Shown: positions 10,361 through 20,985, counted from the first letter of the stretch. The stretch: 24,733 bases of DNA from Welwitschia mirabilis (GCA_051453625.1 JBOZIK010000001.1:273460351-273485083), one strand, 5' to 3'. Numbers and translations are program-made. Notes: generated by a model from the letters alone, not told the origin.

Positions 10361-11230
10361 TCCATCAAATGAAGCACTAAATTTGTTTTTACTAAGATGA
10401 AGATTGGGAGGAATTATACTCTTAATGGGTTTGTAGTTGGATAGTTCAAATTTTATAATTAGATTTTTTGCATATGTTTTTTAAGATATTATTATAACAT
10501 TAGTTGTTGATCAATTTCTAATTCAAGAAAATGATTTAATGAGTCTCAATCAGTTATGTTAAACTCTCTTTTCAATGCAGTTTCAAATTTTTCTACCAAG
10601 TCTTATGAACTTCCACATAGAACTATCATCCATGTAAAAAAGAATAAATAAATGTTCTTTATTTATTACTAGCTTATAGAGAGTGGAATCACTTTGGCAT
10701 ATCTCAATTCCAACTTTTCTCATGTATCTATGTAGTAGCTGATACTAAACATGAGATGTCTACTTTAATCCATAGAGTACTTTGTGTAACCTATAAAATT
10801 TATATTTGTGATCAGCTTTAATGAATTTAGGAGGCTATCACACATAAATCTCCTCTTTAATTTTGCATGTATAAATGCTAACTTGACATTCATGCATTAT
10901 AAGTTCCATTGCCTTTAAGCTATAATGGCAATGAATGTCTTCATTGCCTTCATGCATGCAATAAGAGGGGTTGTTTCATTATAGTCTACTCCAACATATT
11001 AGGCAAAACCCGGAAATATAGTTCTTTCCTTTTATTTTTTAAAATGAATCATTGAGATGACCTTATTTATAAATGTCCATTTTAGTCTAAATACCTTTTT
11101 ACCAATAGGGAGATTACATAATTTTAAAGTCTTATTCATTTTAATTTGTTTTAATTCTTCTTTCATTGCAACTTTCTAGTCCTGGTTCTCAATTACCTCT
11201 TGCACATTTTGTGATAGGTCATCTTTATTT
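10361..11230 (-). pseudogene. Copia reverse transcriptase remnant (RVT_2 type)
   Basis: The minus strand reads MNKTLKLCNLPIGKKVFRLK near 11140-11080, matching the 'NxTWxLVxLPxGKKxIxxKW' start of copia RT. GFA-YVGVDYNETTPLIAC follows near 11010, then MNVKLAFIHAKLKEEIYV near 10895-10840 (family 'xDVKxAFLxGxLxEEVYM', whose Asp is Asn here) and YRLHKVLYGLK near 10800-10765. The active site YMDD is intact at 10636-10625. The end reads LNHFLELEIDQQ near 10550-10515. In-frame stops replace Gln and other residues, so the gene is dead even though YMDD survives. Confidence 0.87.
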
Positions 11231-11559
11231 AGAAAGCTAGTTTTGATGTGTCTATTATGTCTTTTTTATTTTCCTAATATAATATTCTATGAATCAACTT
11301 ACTTCCTCATTTAGCAAAAATTCCTCCTTTAGATTCAACATTATTTCAGATGTTATTTGGAATTGGTTTTACTATGATTTCATTTTTAGAACTTGTGTGT
11401 TCATGATTCACATCATCATGTTGAGAAGTATCATCATTTGATTAAAGAGATTCCACGTTTGAATGAATGTAATGGACAACTAGTGATGGATCAATGTGGT
11501 TTTTATTATTAGTAACTAGTTACAAGCTATTTTTATCATTTGTTAGAAATTGGTTCTCT

Positions 11560-12470
11560 CTAAAAGTTACATGATTTAATGCATATACCCTATTATTCTC
11601 TAAATCATACACTCAGTAGTCTTAACATGTAATAGAGTAACCAAGAAACTATCATTTTTTACTTCTTACATAAAATCTACCCAGAGTTTGATCTTGTTTA
11701 AACTTATGACAAATGCAACCAAATCTTCTAAGATGAGAAATATTTAGTTTTTAGTTAGACCTTTTTTCATACAACATCAGAGTCATGTCAGTTGTTATGA
11801 TTTGACAATTTTGAAGATATATGACTATATGTATGGCATCTATCAAAAACTTATGGATAATCTTTACTTGAAATAACATTGTTAGAGCCATGATCTCCAA
11901 TAATTTGTTCTTTTATTATACAATCCCATTTTAATATGGATCATAGGGTTTATTTCATTGACGCTTGAGACCATTTCTAATAAGAAATTTTTTAATATCT
12001 TTTAATTTAAATTCATCATCATTATCTATACAAACTCTAAGAAACTTGAAATTACCCTTTTTTTTTACTTTAGAAATCCAATTTATACCCATGAAAACTA
12101 TGTGTAATCATCAATGATCACAAGAAAATAATGATTACCTAATAAATGGAAATAATTTGTTGAACCACAAACATCTGCATATAGCAACTTCAAAGTTTTA
12201 TTGTAACTGACTTCTCTTTTGTGATGTGGTTTTGTAACTACTTTGCATTTGTTACATGCTTTACATTCCAAGAATTTTAACTTGTTGAAATTTTTCAATT
12301 CATTCATTAATTGATTTTTTAACCATTTTATTTAAATAAATAGAATTCAAATGTTTATATCTTATATTACATCTTTCATAATCTAAATCACTTTTAGTAA
12401 TAATGATGCTTAAGCTTGTTTATGTTCTTTTCACATCTAAGTAGTAGAGATTTGAACCTTTATTTTTTGA
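11560..12470 (-). pseudogene. Copia integrase remnant
   Basis: The zinc-binding start reads RCNIRYKHLN near 12395-12365 (the first His of HHCC is Cys here) and CKACNKCK near 12265-12245. The core opens with LLYADVCGS, first catalytic Asp at about 12175, and continues NHYFLVIIDDYT to 12098. After a frame change the second Asp block reads CIDNDDEFKLKDIKKFL near 12040-11990. The third block reads NGIV--KNKLLEIMAL near 11920-11870, with the catalytic Glu position lost. HLRRFGCICHKF (about 11740) and VYDLENNRVYALNHV (about 11620-11575) are the usual C-terminal landmarks. The order is that of copia pol. Confidence 0.87.
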
Positions 12471-12499
12471 GGCTAAAATATCTTATACGCTTATGTCTA

Positions 12500-12800
12500 A
12501 TTATACATGTCAATTCATCAAAAATATATAGAATATCCATTTATTTGTAATTCTTTAAAACTCAACAAATTATCAAACAAAGTTGGAACAAACAACATAA
12601 CTTGTCTAATTGACAACTTTCCTATTATAGACAAGACTTCAATACATCGTTTACCTTCAATCTTTTCATGATTATTTTCTTTAAATTTTACTATATCTAC
12701 ATCATATATTAGCAGGGATTGAAAACGTTCCATAATTCTAGACATATAATGGATGCATCCACTACTAATGCACCCAACTATTCCATTAGCCTTTTCATCT
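12500..12800 (-). pseudogene. Copia protease to pre-integrase remnant
   Basis: The active site of copia protease is normally D-S-G-C/A-T-x-H-M. Here the minus strand reads SSGCIHYMSRIM (about 12770-12735), so the catalytic Asp is Ser. Downstream comes VKFKENNHEKIEGKRCIEVL near 12700-12640, and then VMLFVPTLFDNLLSFKELQ and NGYSIYF (about 12605-12518). These match the family pattern 'V-L-x-V-P-x-L-x-x-N-L-L-S-V-x-Q-L' that leads into integrase. The piece 12745-12518 is open without stops. Confidence 0.85.
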
Positions 12801-12914
12801 ACTATGAAAATAAAATTTTTAACATTAGTGAAATAGATGATGCCTTCTTCTTATTCATGTAAAATTTTAATTTGATCTTATTTTCTTGATAAGGATTGAC
12901 CATGATTTTGAAAA

Positions 12915-13665
12915 TTATCTTGTAATTCTTCTTGTAATAACCATACTTTCCACAAATATTACAATGTCCTGGAGATGCTCTCCATTCTCTAAATCCTCTT
13001 CCATGATTTGTTCTTTCTCTAAATGGATTTGGATTATAATAATTTTATCAATACAAATTTTATGACTAGTCTTCATGATTTCTACTACTCCTACTTTTTC
13101 CATATCCTTGATTATAATGTCAAAAAAATCCTCACCCTCTTGAATATGTAGATTTTCTTGTTGGAATTTGAGCTTTAAGAGATTTTAATTTTAGTGTTTC
13201 CTTCTCCTTTAAAGACACGAGATTTAATTTCTTCTGATGTATCTCCAGTGTATCTTGTATTTGTTAAAGAAAACGATCTTTTACTACATTTTTCTTTGCT
13301 TTAGTCAAATAATGATGTTGATGAATTTTAATTGCAAACCATGAGCAACATCCTTTACAACTTCTTTTTCTGCAAATGTTATACAAAATGTTGTTAATTT
13401 TCATTTTAGTTTAAAAAAATTGATTCATGTATTCCTTGACACATTCATATTCATTCATTGATAGAACATCATATTATCTTCTAAAGGCCTAAATTCATGC
13501 TTGCTTTAATGCCACAATCCCATTATAGCTAGTTTTCAAATTATTCCATATATCCTTACTAGTCGAAGCCGGTTTCTTTGGACAATCCCTCTTTAAAATT
13601 GGAAAGAGTAGTAAATAATATGAATTTGGTTCTTCTATCAATTCTCTTTTCCTTACATTAATGTT
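12915..13665 (-). pseudogene. Copia gag, C-terminal part with zinc knuckle (interrupted)
   Basis: This is the continuation of the gag that begins at 24515. It reads TSKDIWNNLKTSYNG near 13565-13520 (UBN2-type gag, family 'xTSKEAWDxLxxxY'), then NEYECVKEYMNQFF near 13460-13415. A basic Gly/Arg stretch GRGFREWRASPGH leads into the zinc knuckle CNICGKYGYYKKNY at 12963-12922. The normal C-x2-C-x4-H-x4-C has lost its His and last Cys, both Tyr here. Another frame in the same place (13103-12915) is open but is a shadow. The Athila-like element interrupts the gene at 13665. Confidence 0.85.
13661..13665. repeat. Target site duplication, left copy (ATGTT)
   Basis: ATGTT directly precedes the LTR end TGTTGCAGTG. 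The same five bases directly follow the other LTR at 24344-24348. Five bases is the normal duplication length for Ty3/gypsy and copia integrases. Confidence 0.9.
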
Positions 13666-14933
13666 TGTTGCAGTGCGTATTTATGCAAACATTATGTTCT
13701 CAAATAAATTTTGTAAATCATAAATATATATAAATTTTGCATAACATAACACATAAATATAGATGTGAATGATCTAAATGTCATAATTTGATCAAAGGCA
13801 CATGTGAAAAAAAGAGAATTGATTTCAAAATAAAACACTTTATGTAACCTTAAAGTCGAACAAACTAATAATGCAAAATAATAATGCAAATAAATACACT
13901 ATGCAAATGAGATGCAAATCCTATTACAAATGCAACTTTTATCTATTTACCAAATTAATCTATTACATAGATTAGCCTTATGTAACCTAGATGAATCAAG
14001 AAAATTCATCACTAGACCGAGACCAATCTAAGCTATTAGGTACATCGAACAAAATATGAAAACAATAAAAAGTTCATTGAGAAAATTAAATGTAATGCAT
14101 CTAAACTAATAATGTCAATCTTAATAAAGATTGTCCTCATGATCTATATGACCAATGAAGCTATCACAAAATTATAAGCAATATAAACCATAAGGAAGAT
14201 TCATATAATAAAAGATATAAAAAGAAAAATAAAGGTTTAATTAAAGCACATCAAGCATTCATGTTACAAAGAAGCAATACCTCAATGAAGGATACATAGG
14301 TCAACGCCAAGAAAGATGTCTCTCTACAGTAACAATGAATGAACCTTCTACCCTTTAATATCCTATCATGAGAATTTTCAATGACAAAAAAGATGAAAAT
14401 GGAGTCAAGAACAAAGGAGTTATTTATTACAAAATGGATTCTAAAATTAACAAACACATAGACATGCTAATAACCTTAATAACCATGCAAGAAAATGTAA
14501 TCCATATGGCCAGAGTTTGGCGAAGTTTAATAAAGCATTATTTTTAGGTATTGTCCTACTAGTCATTTGGATGTTACAGGAGATGATGTCATATCATATG
14601 AGTTCCACATTAACTACTAGATTAATCTAGTAAGTATCCTTCTTGGCTTAAGTGCTTTTCTTTAGCATATAGTTATTCATATAATTAGGTGGATTATGGA
14701 CTTTTGTAAAGTATTTCTTGTGATACATTAGCCTCTTTGATTACAAGATTGTTACTTCAAATAGGAAGTATTATAAATTGCTTCAAATTCTATCAAATGT
14801 AATGAAGATTGCATATTTTTGTAATATTTTTCTTATCTCTCCATTATCATTAAAACTTAGCATAAACTTGTCTAATGTCCTATAAAACTACTCAAAATAC
14901 CTTATTAAATATATACAATTTGGTAGTGCAACA
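13666..14933 (-). repeat. 3' LTR of the Athila-like element (1268 bp)
   Basis: Its ends are TGTTGCA (13666) and TGCAACA (14927-14933), a perfect 7-bp terminal inverted repeat. It aligns along its length with 23164-24343, for example at AATTGATTTCAAAATAAAACA (here with G at position 5), CACTATGCAAATGAGATGCAA (two parts), TAATGCATCTAAACTAATAAT and the last 50 bases. It carries a stretch at about 14549-14590 that the other LTR lacks. ORFs at 13692-13889 and 14251-14457 lie wholly in the LTR and show no motif. Confidence 0.9.
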
Positions 14934-15560
14934 CCTTCACTTAGTCTCATTAGTTCTTGATGAGGTTGGTAAACAATCATAATTGCGAGCCAAATTATTT
15001 AATAATAAATCAACTAGAGAAATATAAAATAATTCAGAAAGAATTTCAAAAATATTGGATTGCAAAATAGAAATGTCAAAAATAGATAACTCAACATTTT
15101 ATGTATGTAGTAAATGTTATCATACTATTGTCCTAGTGGTTGTCTGGATAATGGAGGGGATGACAGGCTAAAAAATTAGTCTTAAAAATAGAAGCTTGTG
15201 AAAAATTTTAGAGAAATATAAATATTAAATTCATTAATATTAACAACCTCTCACTTAAATATATAATATTTAAAAAATAAGAGTATATACATAAATAATC
15301 CTCATCATGAAGTATCAAAAATGATATGTAAAAATATACATAATATCTAGCAATAAAAATATACACCATGATGATACTCAAAAATAATATGTTAATATAT
15401 AAATCTTGAGTTTTATATAATCCATGGAGGGGAAGATATATAATACAACATGAATAAATCACTACCCTCATCTAGTCATGATGAAATCCTGATGTGCAGT
15501 AGGCTCATGTGCAAGTAGAGAACAGAGAGGATGCTTAAGATCTATAGAAAATAGTGATCC
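14934..15560 (-). other. 3' non-coding region of the Athila-like element, weak polypurine tract
   Basis: The minus-strand bases next to the LTR read ATGAGACTAAGTGAAGG (14950-14934), purine-rich enough to be a decayed polypurine tract. The rest is AT-rich without coding signal. One copy of the hairpin-forming motif described under findings lies at 15126-15167. An open frame at 15471-15208 is hydrophobic by AT bias only and is not supported as a gene. Confidence 0.6.
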
Positions 15561-15659
15561 AATAACATTATGATGGTATGAGTTATCTTGTCTCCCTACA
15601 TTCTAACTGTCTTTAGGAGGTCTACTATCACACCATGGTCAATCCATAAGATGTGTTAT

Positions 15660-16500
15660 CACACATTAACCAGTTATTCCTCAGTCTGTTGTACTCTTCT
15701 CTCAACAATCGTGATCCTCTGTTTCAATGTAGAGATGCCTCAATCTACTATCTCTCTAATCTTCTGTGTAGTCTCTGTTAAGAGAAGTTAAATCTAATAT
15801 AGAGTAGTATTAATCGTAGGCCTATGTACCTAAGTTTTCTTTACCTCTTATAATATTTGGATGTCTATATCCTATAGATAATAAGCCAAAGTTTGGATAT
15901 GTGTAAATCTCTGCTTGCCCGCAGGCTCAGATATGCCAAAGTGTTTAAACATGGCTAAGAGAAGGCATAGATATCCTAAAGTATAAAGCTATCATGCCTC
16001 AATCATAGCACTGAGTCTCCTCCAAATGAAGGTAGGTAAGTCCATATATGCCCCTTAACTAAATACTGCTAACATCTAAAGCTGTGCAACCATTGCATAA
16101 CTATCATGAAATAATGGGCTAATGTTGTGATTTAGCCATCTGTGTAGAATCTAACAGGTAGGGATAACCGCATAATCAAAACTCGCTGCCTACCTATAGT
16201 CAAATGAGCTAGAATATCAAGTGCTATGCTATAAGCATGATGTTCCTCTATCTTGCTAGTTGAATAAATATGAGTTATCTTGATACCACCTAGATCAATT
16301 ACTGTAGTAATGTGGTTTGGAAGAATCATAATCTCGTGGCCTCCAATAATAGCTACAATCATGTTGACAAGCTAGCCACGAGCATCAGGGAACCTCTCTA
16401 TATGAATAGTGCCATAGAATTCCCTGATGTCTGATACATAGTATGCCCGTTGTGCATCTAAATCCACTAGAGCTGTAAATTTATAATCCTATGATCCACC
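15660..16500 (-). pseudogene. Uncharacterised ORF downstream of pol (position of the Athila env-like/extra ORF)
   Basis: I cannot name this product. The minus-strand reading from 16500 gives YKFTALVDLDAQRAYYVSD, then REFYGTIHIERFPDARG, then a stop-free piece from 16362 to 16132 including IGGHEIMILPNHITTVIDLG and LPVRFYTDG. After stops and a frame change it ends near 15775-15690 in KIREIVD and STLKQRITIVERRVQQTEE, a heptad-like charged pattern suggesting a coiled coil. The base composition is less AT-skewed than its surroundings. The 'EFY ... V-x-G-x-E-I-x-I-x-P' pattern recalls, from memory, plant transposon-associated domains and Athila post-pol ORFs; it is not a demonstrated env. It shares strand and position with the element and is broken by several stops. 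Confidence 0.5.
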
Positions 16501-16594
16501 TTTAGCTTTAATTGGCTCATAAAATCCTTAAAATAAATCTTAACATAAATGACTATTATCTAAATCATGAGAGATCTAGCATGATGAGGTGGAG

Positions 16595-17027
16595 TGTTGG
16601 TGTGCCTAAATTGCACTTTAAAAGTAATCAATGCTCTAAATAAGGAAATTACAATTAGGCTTAGTATAGGATGAATTAACCAACGAATGTCATAATCTGG
16701 AGAGCATAAGGAAACAATTTAATCAAGCACATAATTGATAAAGAATGTAACTTGAAATTGATCCAATCCAATGTTTAATTAAAATTTTGTGTTTTTATCA
16801 TGTAAAAAGAAAATTGTCAATGCAACTATTCTAATGTGTAATGCAAAGTATGAAAGAGAAATGAAATGCAAGCCTATGATAACCAAATTTCTAATTTGTT
16901 GTCATCTAACTCAGCCCTTATGACCTGTGTCTAATTCAGAATTAATCTAGGAAATATCATTAATTAAACTTCAACACAAATCATAAGATAAATCAGAAGA
17001 TTTTGAGAAGAAGAAAGACATTTTATT
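16595..17027 (-). repeat. LTR-like fragment between the extra ORF and integrase
   Basis: It starts TGTTGGTGTGC on the plus strand, like the TGTTG starts of the LTRs here. It holds ATGCAAAGTATGAAAGAG and GAAATGCAAGCC, resembling the ATGCAAATGAGATGCAA region of both LTRs and of the block at 8351. It runs into a 100-N gap, so the other end cannot be seen. It could be a nested solo LTR or just a non-coding part of the host element with chance likeness. Confidence 0.28.
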
Positions 17028-17127
17028 NNNNNNNNNNNNNNNNNNNNNNNNNNNNNNNNNNNNNNNNNNNNNNNNNNNNNNNNNNNNNNNNNNNNNNNNN
17101 NNNNNNNNNNNNNNNNNNNNNNNNNNN
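17028..17127. other. Assembly gap, 100 N
   Basis: Placeholder gap between the end of integrase and the downstream non-coding region. The true distance is unknown. Confidence 0.95.
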
Positions 17128-17239
17128 TAAGTGATGTATAACATTCACCAAAGGAATAGGATAACAGAGAATTTAGACAATGGTAGGATGGAAGTTCTCT
17201 CCATTAAGCAAAACCTCAAAAATAATTGCTTCTATCATG

Positions 17240-18260
17240 TTCAAGGTTGCATTGAAAGGTTTTTCATATATTTTCGACCTTTATTCATAGCTTCTTAAAT
17301 ATCTTAGTTTCTAAGTCAAAAATCTCAATAGAGAAATTAGAATGTACTTTTTTTATAAGATAAGGGCCTAATCATTTAGAGGTCAACTTGTTATGTAAAA
17401 GATGTACTTTAGTATTGTATTAAAAAATAAGTTAACTAGGTTTAAAATTTTTATGAAGTAACTTCCTATCACGTTTAAACTTAGCTTGGGCTTTGTAAAT
17501 GAGTCAACAATGTATAGCATGTGTACATCTTTCATCTAGTGATTAATATGAGCTAATTTATTTTTAAGTTTTTCATGAAGGTCTACAAGATTAAGTTAAT
17601 GGAAAGAATGGCAATAATTATAACATACATCAATAGGTANNNNNNNNNNAACTTTTTCATATACAAGTTCATAAGGTAGAAGACCAAGAGAATTACATCA
17701 AGTAGTATAGTAATCCTAAAGAATATCGTTAAGCTTAGAAGCCTAAGATTTCTTATTAATAGAGACACATTTTTATAACATTTTCTTTATTTCTTTATTT
17801 GCATTTTTATCTTAACCATTAGTTTTTGGATGATAAGCATAAGATACTTTATGTTCAATTCTAATGAATAAAAGAAGTTTTCTAAAAAGTTGATTAATAA
17901 AATAAGTTTCTTAATCACTAATGATAATTCAAAGAAAATCAAAACATTGAAAAATATAAGTTCTAACAAATGTACAAACATTTTCGCCATCATTCATAAA
18001 AGTATAAATAGCTTCAACTCATTTAGTAACATAATCAATAGTGAACATCTCATGAGAACAAATAATGCCACCATAATGTTGATAAAAATTACACCTTTTA
18101 GTAAAATCAAAAGAATCCTAAAAAAGACTAAGTCAATAGAAACCAAATTGAAGAACTTTCATTGTTGTTTTCTGTCCATTAAAATGACTTTCAAAAATAC
18201 CATCATGATAAGATAAAGGATGTCTTATTTTTCCCATTCATCATACATTTTCTCATGATT
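17240..18260 (-). pseudogene. Athila-like integrase remnant with an internal deletion
   Basis: The minus strand opens with SHFNGQKTTMKVLQFGFY near 18195-18140 (family 'H-F-G-x-x-R-T-A-x-K-V-L-Q-x-G-F-x-W') and CNFYQHYGGI near 18100-18070. It jumps from CSHEM directly to FTIDYVTK near 18050-18025. The family has about 33 residues between these blocks, including the first catalytic Asp ('G-I-D-F-M-G'), so that Asp is deleted. The second Asp block reads IIISD near 17920 (Asp kept). The third reads YHPKTNG-DKNANKEIKKM near 17835-17785, where the catalytic Glu is Lys. The C-terminus continues LGLLPYELVYEK (about 17680), NTKVHLLHNKLTSK and SNFSIEIFDLETK (about 17415-17295). A 10-N gap lies at 17640-17649. 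Confidence 0.85.
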
Positions 18261-18399
18261 TGATCTTTTCACTTATGATAAAGATATGACTCTATTCATT
18301 TATAATCACCTATTCCATAGAAAAAATATTTTTTTTGGTTATAAGTTCAATGTTGTGGTTTTTTCATGGTAATAAGATAATTAACCATGTTATCATACC

Positions 18400-18910
18400 A
18401 AGGAGAAGGATGAGTAGAAGATATGACAAAAAGTTATTCATCTCAAAAATAATTATCAATGATGGTCAAATTAACTTCTTACATGAGGAGGATCCATCTA
18501 ATAAGTCTAGCACTAGAATCTTTCTTAGTTATAAGGTATCTAATAGCTACATGATCAGTATAAACATTTTTATAGAAGCCTAAAAGATAGTATCTAAACC
18601 TATCAAGGGAAAAGATTATTGCTAACATTCATTTCTCAGCAGTAGTATAATTTGTTTGAGCTTAAGATAAAGTTTTACTATGATAAGATATAACCTTGAA
18701 ATCATTTCATATTTTTGTCTAGGAACACCATAGATAATAATTTTACTTACATCAAATATTAATTCAAAATCTTTATTTTAGTCAGATTCCATGATAATAT
18801 GTGTGGAAGAGATTTTATATTTAAGTGTTTTAAAAGCAAGATGATAAGATTCATTCCATTCAAATTTAGCTTCTTGTTCAAGTAATAAGTGAACAAGTTT
18901 AAAAATTTTA
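18400..18910 (-). pseudogene. Athila-like RNase H remnant
   Basis: The minus strand reads FEWNESYHLAFKTLKYKI near 18870-18815 (the end of the RT connection), then FELIFDVSKI near 18765-18735 with the first catalytic Asp. It continues YHSKTLS-AQTNYTTAEK near 18680-18630 with the catalytic Glu, [16 protein letters not shown] near 18600-18550 with the next Asp, and [11 protein letters not shown] near 18515-18480. All three visible catalytic acids survive. Stops stand at family Ala/Asp and Glu positions. An open plus-strand frame at 18335-18583 is only the antisense of this. Confidence 0.87.
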
Positions 18911-19880
18911 GTATAATCTTAAATAAAGCGATGATAAAAATTACAAAGACTAAGAAAAGATCAAACTTATTTTACATTTGTTAGAGGATTTAGGTTTTTA
19001 ATGATGCTTAATTTTTACGGTCCATTATAGTTCCTTTCTAAAAATGTGGTGACCTAAGACAATTCCATTATCAACTAAAAAAAAACTCTTTTTCCAACTC
19101 AAATGTAGGCCACTCTCAATGCATATACCAATAAATCTCTCTAATTTTTCTAAGATTTATNNNNNNNNNNNNNNNNNNNNNNNNNNNNNNNNNNNNNNNN
19201 NNNNNNNNNNNNNNNNNNNNNNNNNNNNNNNNNNNNNNNNNNNNNNNNNNNNNNNNNNNNNNNNNNNNNNNNNNNNNNNNNNNNNNNNNNNNNNNNNNNN
19301 NNNNNNNNNNNNNNNNNNNNNNNNNNNNNNNNNNNNNATCCTAACTAGTGATACAAACTTGATTGTAACTACTATACCCATCAAGAAAGTAATAAAAGAC
19401 ATGTCCTTGGATTCTATCAAGTATCTAGTAAAGAAAAGGTAAAGGATAATGGTCTTTTTTAGTTACTTTGTTTAGTTTTCTAAAATCAATACACATTCTC
19501 CACTTCCACTTTTCTTAGGTACTACCATCAAAGGACTAATATGGCATAAATAATTTTAGCATCCATTAATTTAATGATTTTATCCTTTATGACTTATTTA
19601 AGGGCTAGATTTAGTCTACATTAAGATTGCCCAATAGGTTTTACATTATCCTCAAGGTAGATTTTATATTAAATAATGGAAGTAGGAATGGCTATTAAAT
19701 CTTTGTATGATCAAGTAAACGCATTTACCTTAATATTCAAAATTGAGATTAAAATTGATTCTTATTGAGGAAAAAGATTCTCATTTATTATCAATGGTTT
19801 TTTTTGATCATTACACAGAAAGATGTATTTTAGTCCATTGGGTAAAGGTTTTAGATTTAAATTCAAATTTTTAGTTTCTA
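18911..19880 (-). pseudogene. Athila-like reverse transcriptase remnant, catalytic centre in a gap
   Basis: The reading starts with NLNLKPLPNGLKYIFL near 19870-19825, the 'L-K-P-L-P-x-x-L-K-Y-x-F-L' block typical of Athila pol. IYLEDNVKPIGQS follows near 19670-19630, then FRKLNKVTKKDHYPLPF near 19480-19430 and DRIQGHVFYYFLDGYSSYNQ near 19410-19355. The N run 19161-19337 takes the place of the 'MPFGL' and 'Y-x-D-D' blocks. After it come LEKFERFIGICIESGLHL and WKKSFFLVDNGIVLGHHI near 19155-19040, which is the RT palm end. FYHRFI and KIFKLVHLLLEQ (about 18945-18885) are the thumb. Confidence 0.87.
19161..19337. other. Assembly gap, 177 N, inside RT
   Basis: The gap falls between the 'YNQ' block and the 'LEK' block of RT. 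In the family about 60 to 70 residues separate them, so 177 N is close to the true missing length, and the gap size was probably estimated. Confidence 0.9.
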
Positions 19881-20119
19881 TTAAATTTTGATTAAAGTTG
19901 ACTATTATTTTGGATTATCGTCTGGATAATTATTTTCAAATGTTAGACTTCTTTATAGATTGAAATTTTAGTTTCTTTAGTTTTCTAATTGAAATAATCA
20001 ATTCCTAAATGCTCATAGTTGATTTAATCATCATTGAAAGCTTTGAAGATTTCTACTTCAATTGGATCATCAAATAAGGCAGGCTTATAAAGCATTAACC
20101 ATCTCTCTTCAAGTGGATG

Positions 20120-20620
20120 ATGCTATAAAAATAGAGTTGGCTTAATTTCTCCTTTAATATTTAAATCATCACCTGAATGCTTGTTAGCAGCATTAAAAAC
20201 TCTAATGGTAAACTTTTTATTTCTTAAGTTACATTCTATTATACCAGATCTTGTATTAATAATACAATGTGCTATTGCAGAAAATGTTCTACCTAAAAGT
20301 AGTGAATAACCTCTATTATGCTTAACTTCAATCATAACTACATCTATTAGTTAGAATGCTTTCTAAATTTAAATCATCAAATCTTTTATTACTCCTAAAG
20401 GTTTATTTACTGATGTATCTACTAATTCTAATATAATTTATGTAGGCTCAATTCTAATTTCCAAACCACTTCATTAACAAATGTGTAAAGGTATAATATT
20501 AACACTTACTCTTATATCAATTAAGGATTTTTTTTTTAATTTCCTTCTAATGTAATACTGACTATTGCTGCTCCTAAATCCTTAAACTTTGGACATTTTT
20601 GTAAAATGAAGTTGATTATA
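20120..20620 (-). pseudogene. Athila-like aspartic protease remnant
   Basis: The minus strand reads LIDIRVSVNIIPLHIC near 20525-20475, matching the 'L-x-D-x-G-A-S-V-N-x-x-P' active site of Athila-type proteases. The Asp is kept while the Gly is Arg. Then come LGVIKDLMI near 20400 and, in the open piece 20335-20123, EVKHNRGYSLLLGRTF and AIAHCIINTRSGIIECNLRN, matching the flap and 'I-L-G-R-P-F-L-A-T-x-x-x-x-I-x-x-x-x-G' block. VFNAANK near 20190 matches the 'FN' end. The text runs directly toward RT, as in gag-pol of this group. Confidence 0.82.
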
Positions 20621-20985
20621 GATTAGGCTAGAAAGACTTTACTAGGTGTTAGTTAATTTTTGTTTCCTCTTAATTAGATCTTTTCATAACTTATAATATT
20701 TAGTATTCTTTTACAAAAGTCTTTAAAATGTTAAATTTATGCTTGCATTTTGCATTAAGTCTTTAAGATGCTCATCAAAAGTAGGATTGGTATTTCATCT
20801 ATTAAGCCAAGTTGTAGTAGGTTTCTTACCTTAATCTTGAGAAGAATCTTTCTTATTAAGCTTATCACTTAAAAGGAGAAGAGAAAGTATGATTTTCTAA
20901 GATTTCAATATCCTTTTCTTCTTTATCATGCTTATCATTTTATGAAGTTGAAGCTCCATAGGTAGGACGTGTTACATCGTTTTTG

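Larger units (their letters stand above)
9570..13665 (-). mobile_element. Ty1/copia LTR retrotransposon, 3' part
   Basis: Read on the minus strand from 13665 down, this is gag C-terminus, zinc knuckle, protease, integrase, RT and RNase H: the Ty1/copia order, with integrase before RT. The 5' part (gag start, primer site, LTR) is at 24344-24733 because the Athila-like element is inserted in gag. A polypurine-like TGAATGGGGC on the minus strand (near 9647-9657) and a TG start (TGTCAATAAATGG, minus, from 9643) suggest the 3' LTR begins at about 9643. Only some 70 bp of that LTR can be proposed before the LTR-like block at 9569. Confidence 0.88.

Noticed and set aside
12915-13103. 62-residue minus-strand ORF as the gag frame
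   Set aside because: The Gly/Arg stretch and zinc knuckle (CNICGK) are in a different minus-strand frame at 12922-13005; this open frame is a shadow over that part.
15208-15471. Membrane protein (87 hydrophobic residues, minus strand)
   Set aside because: AT-rich DNA gives Ile, Leu, Phe and Tyr codons by chance. There is no motif, and it lies in the non-coding 3' region of the element.
15588-15791. 67-residue plus-strand ORF
   Set aside because: Antisense of the coiled-coil end of the extra ORF; the minus strand gives the more protein-like text.
17890-18216. 108-residue plus-strand ORF
   Set aside because: It is the antisense of the Athila-like integrase, whose minus-strand reading carries the family motifs.
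18335-18583. 82-residue plus-strand ORF
   Set aside because: Antisense shadow of the RNase H remnant.
19119-19442. 107-residue plus-strand and 87-residue minus-strand ORFs across the gap
   Set aside because: Both are bridged by N. The minus-strand sequence right of the gap is real RT but is reported as part of the RT remnant, not as its own gene.
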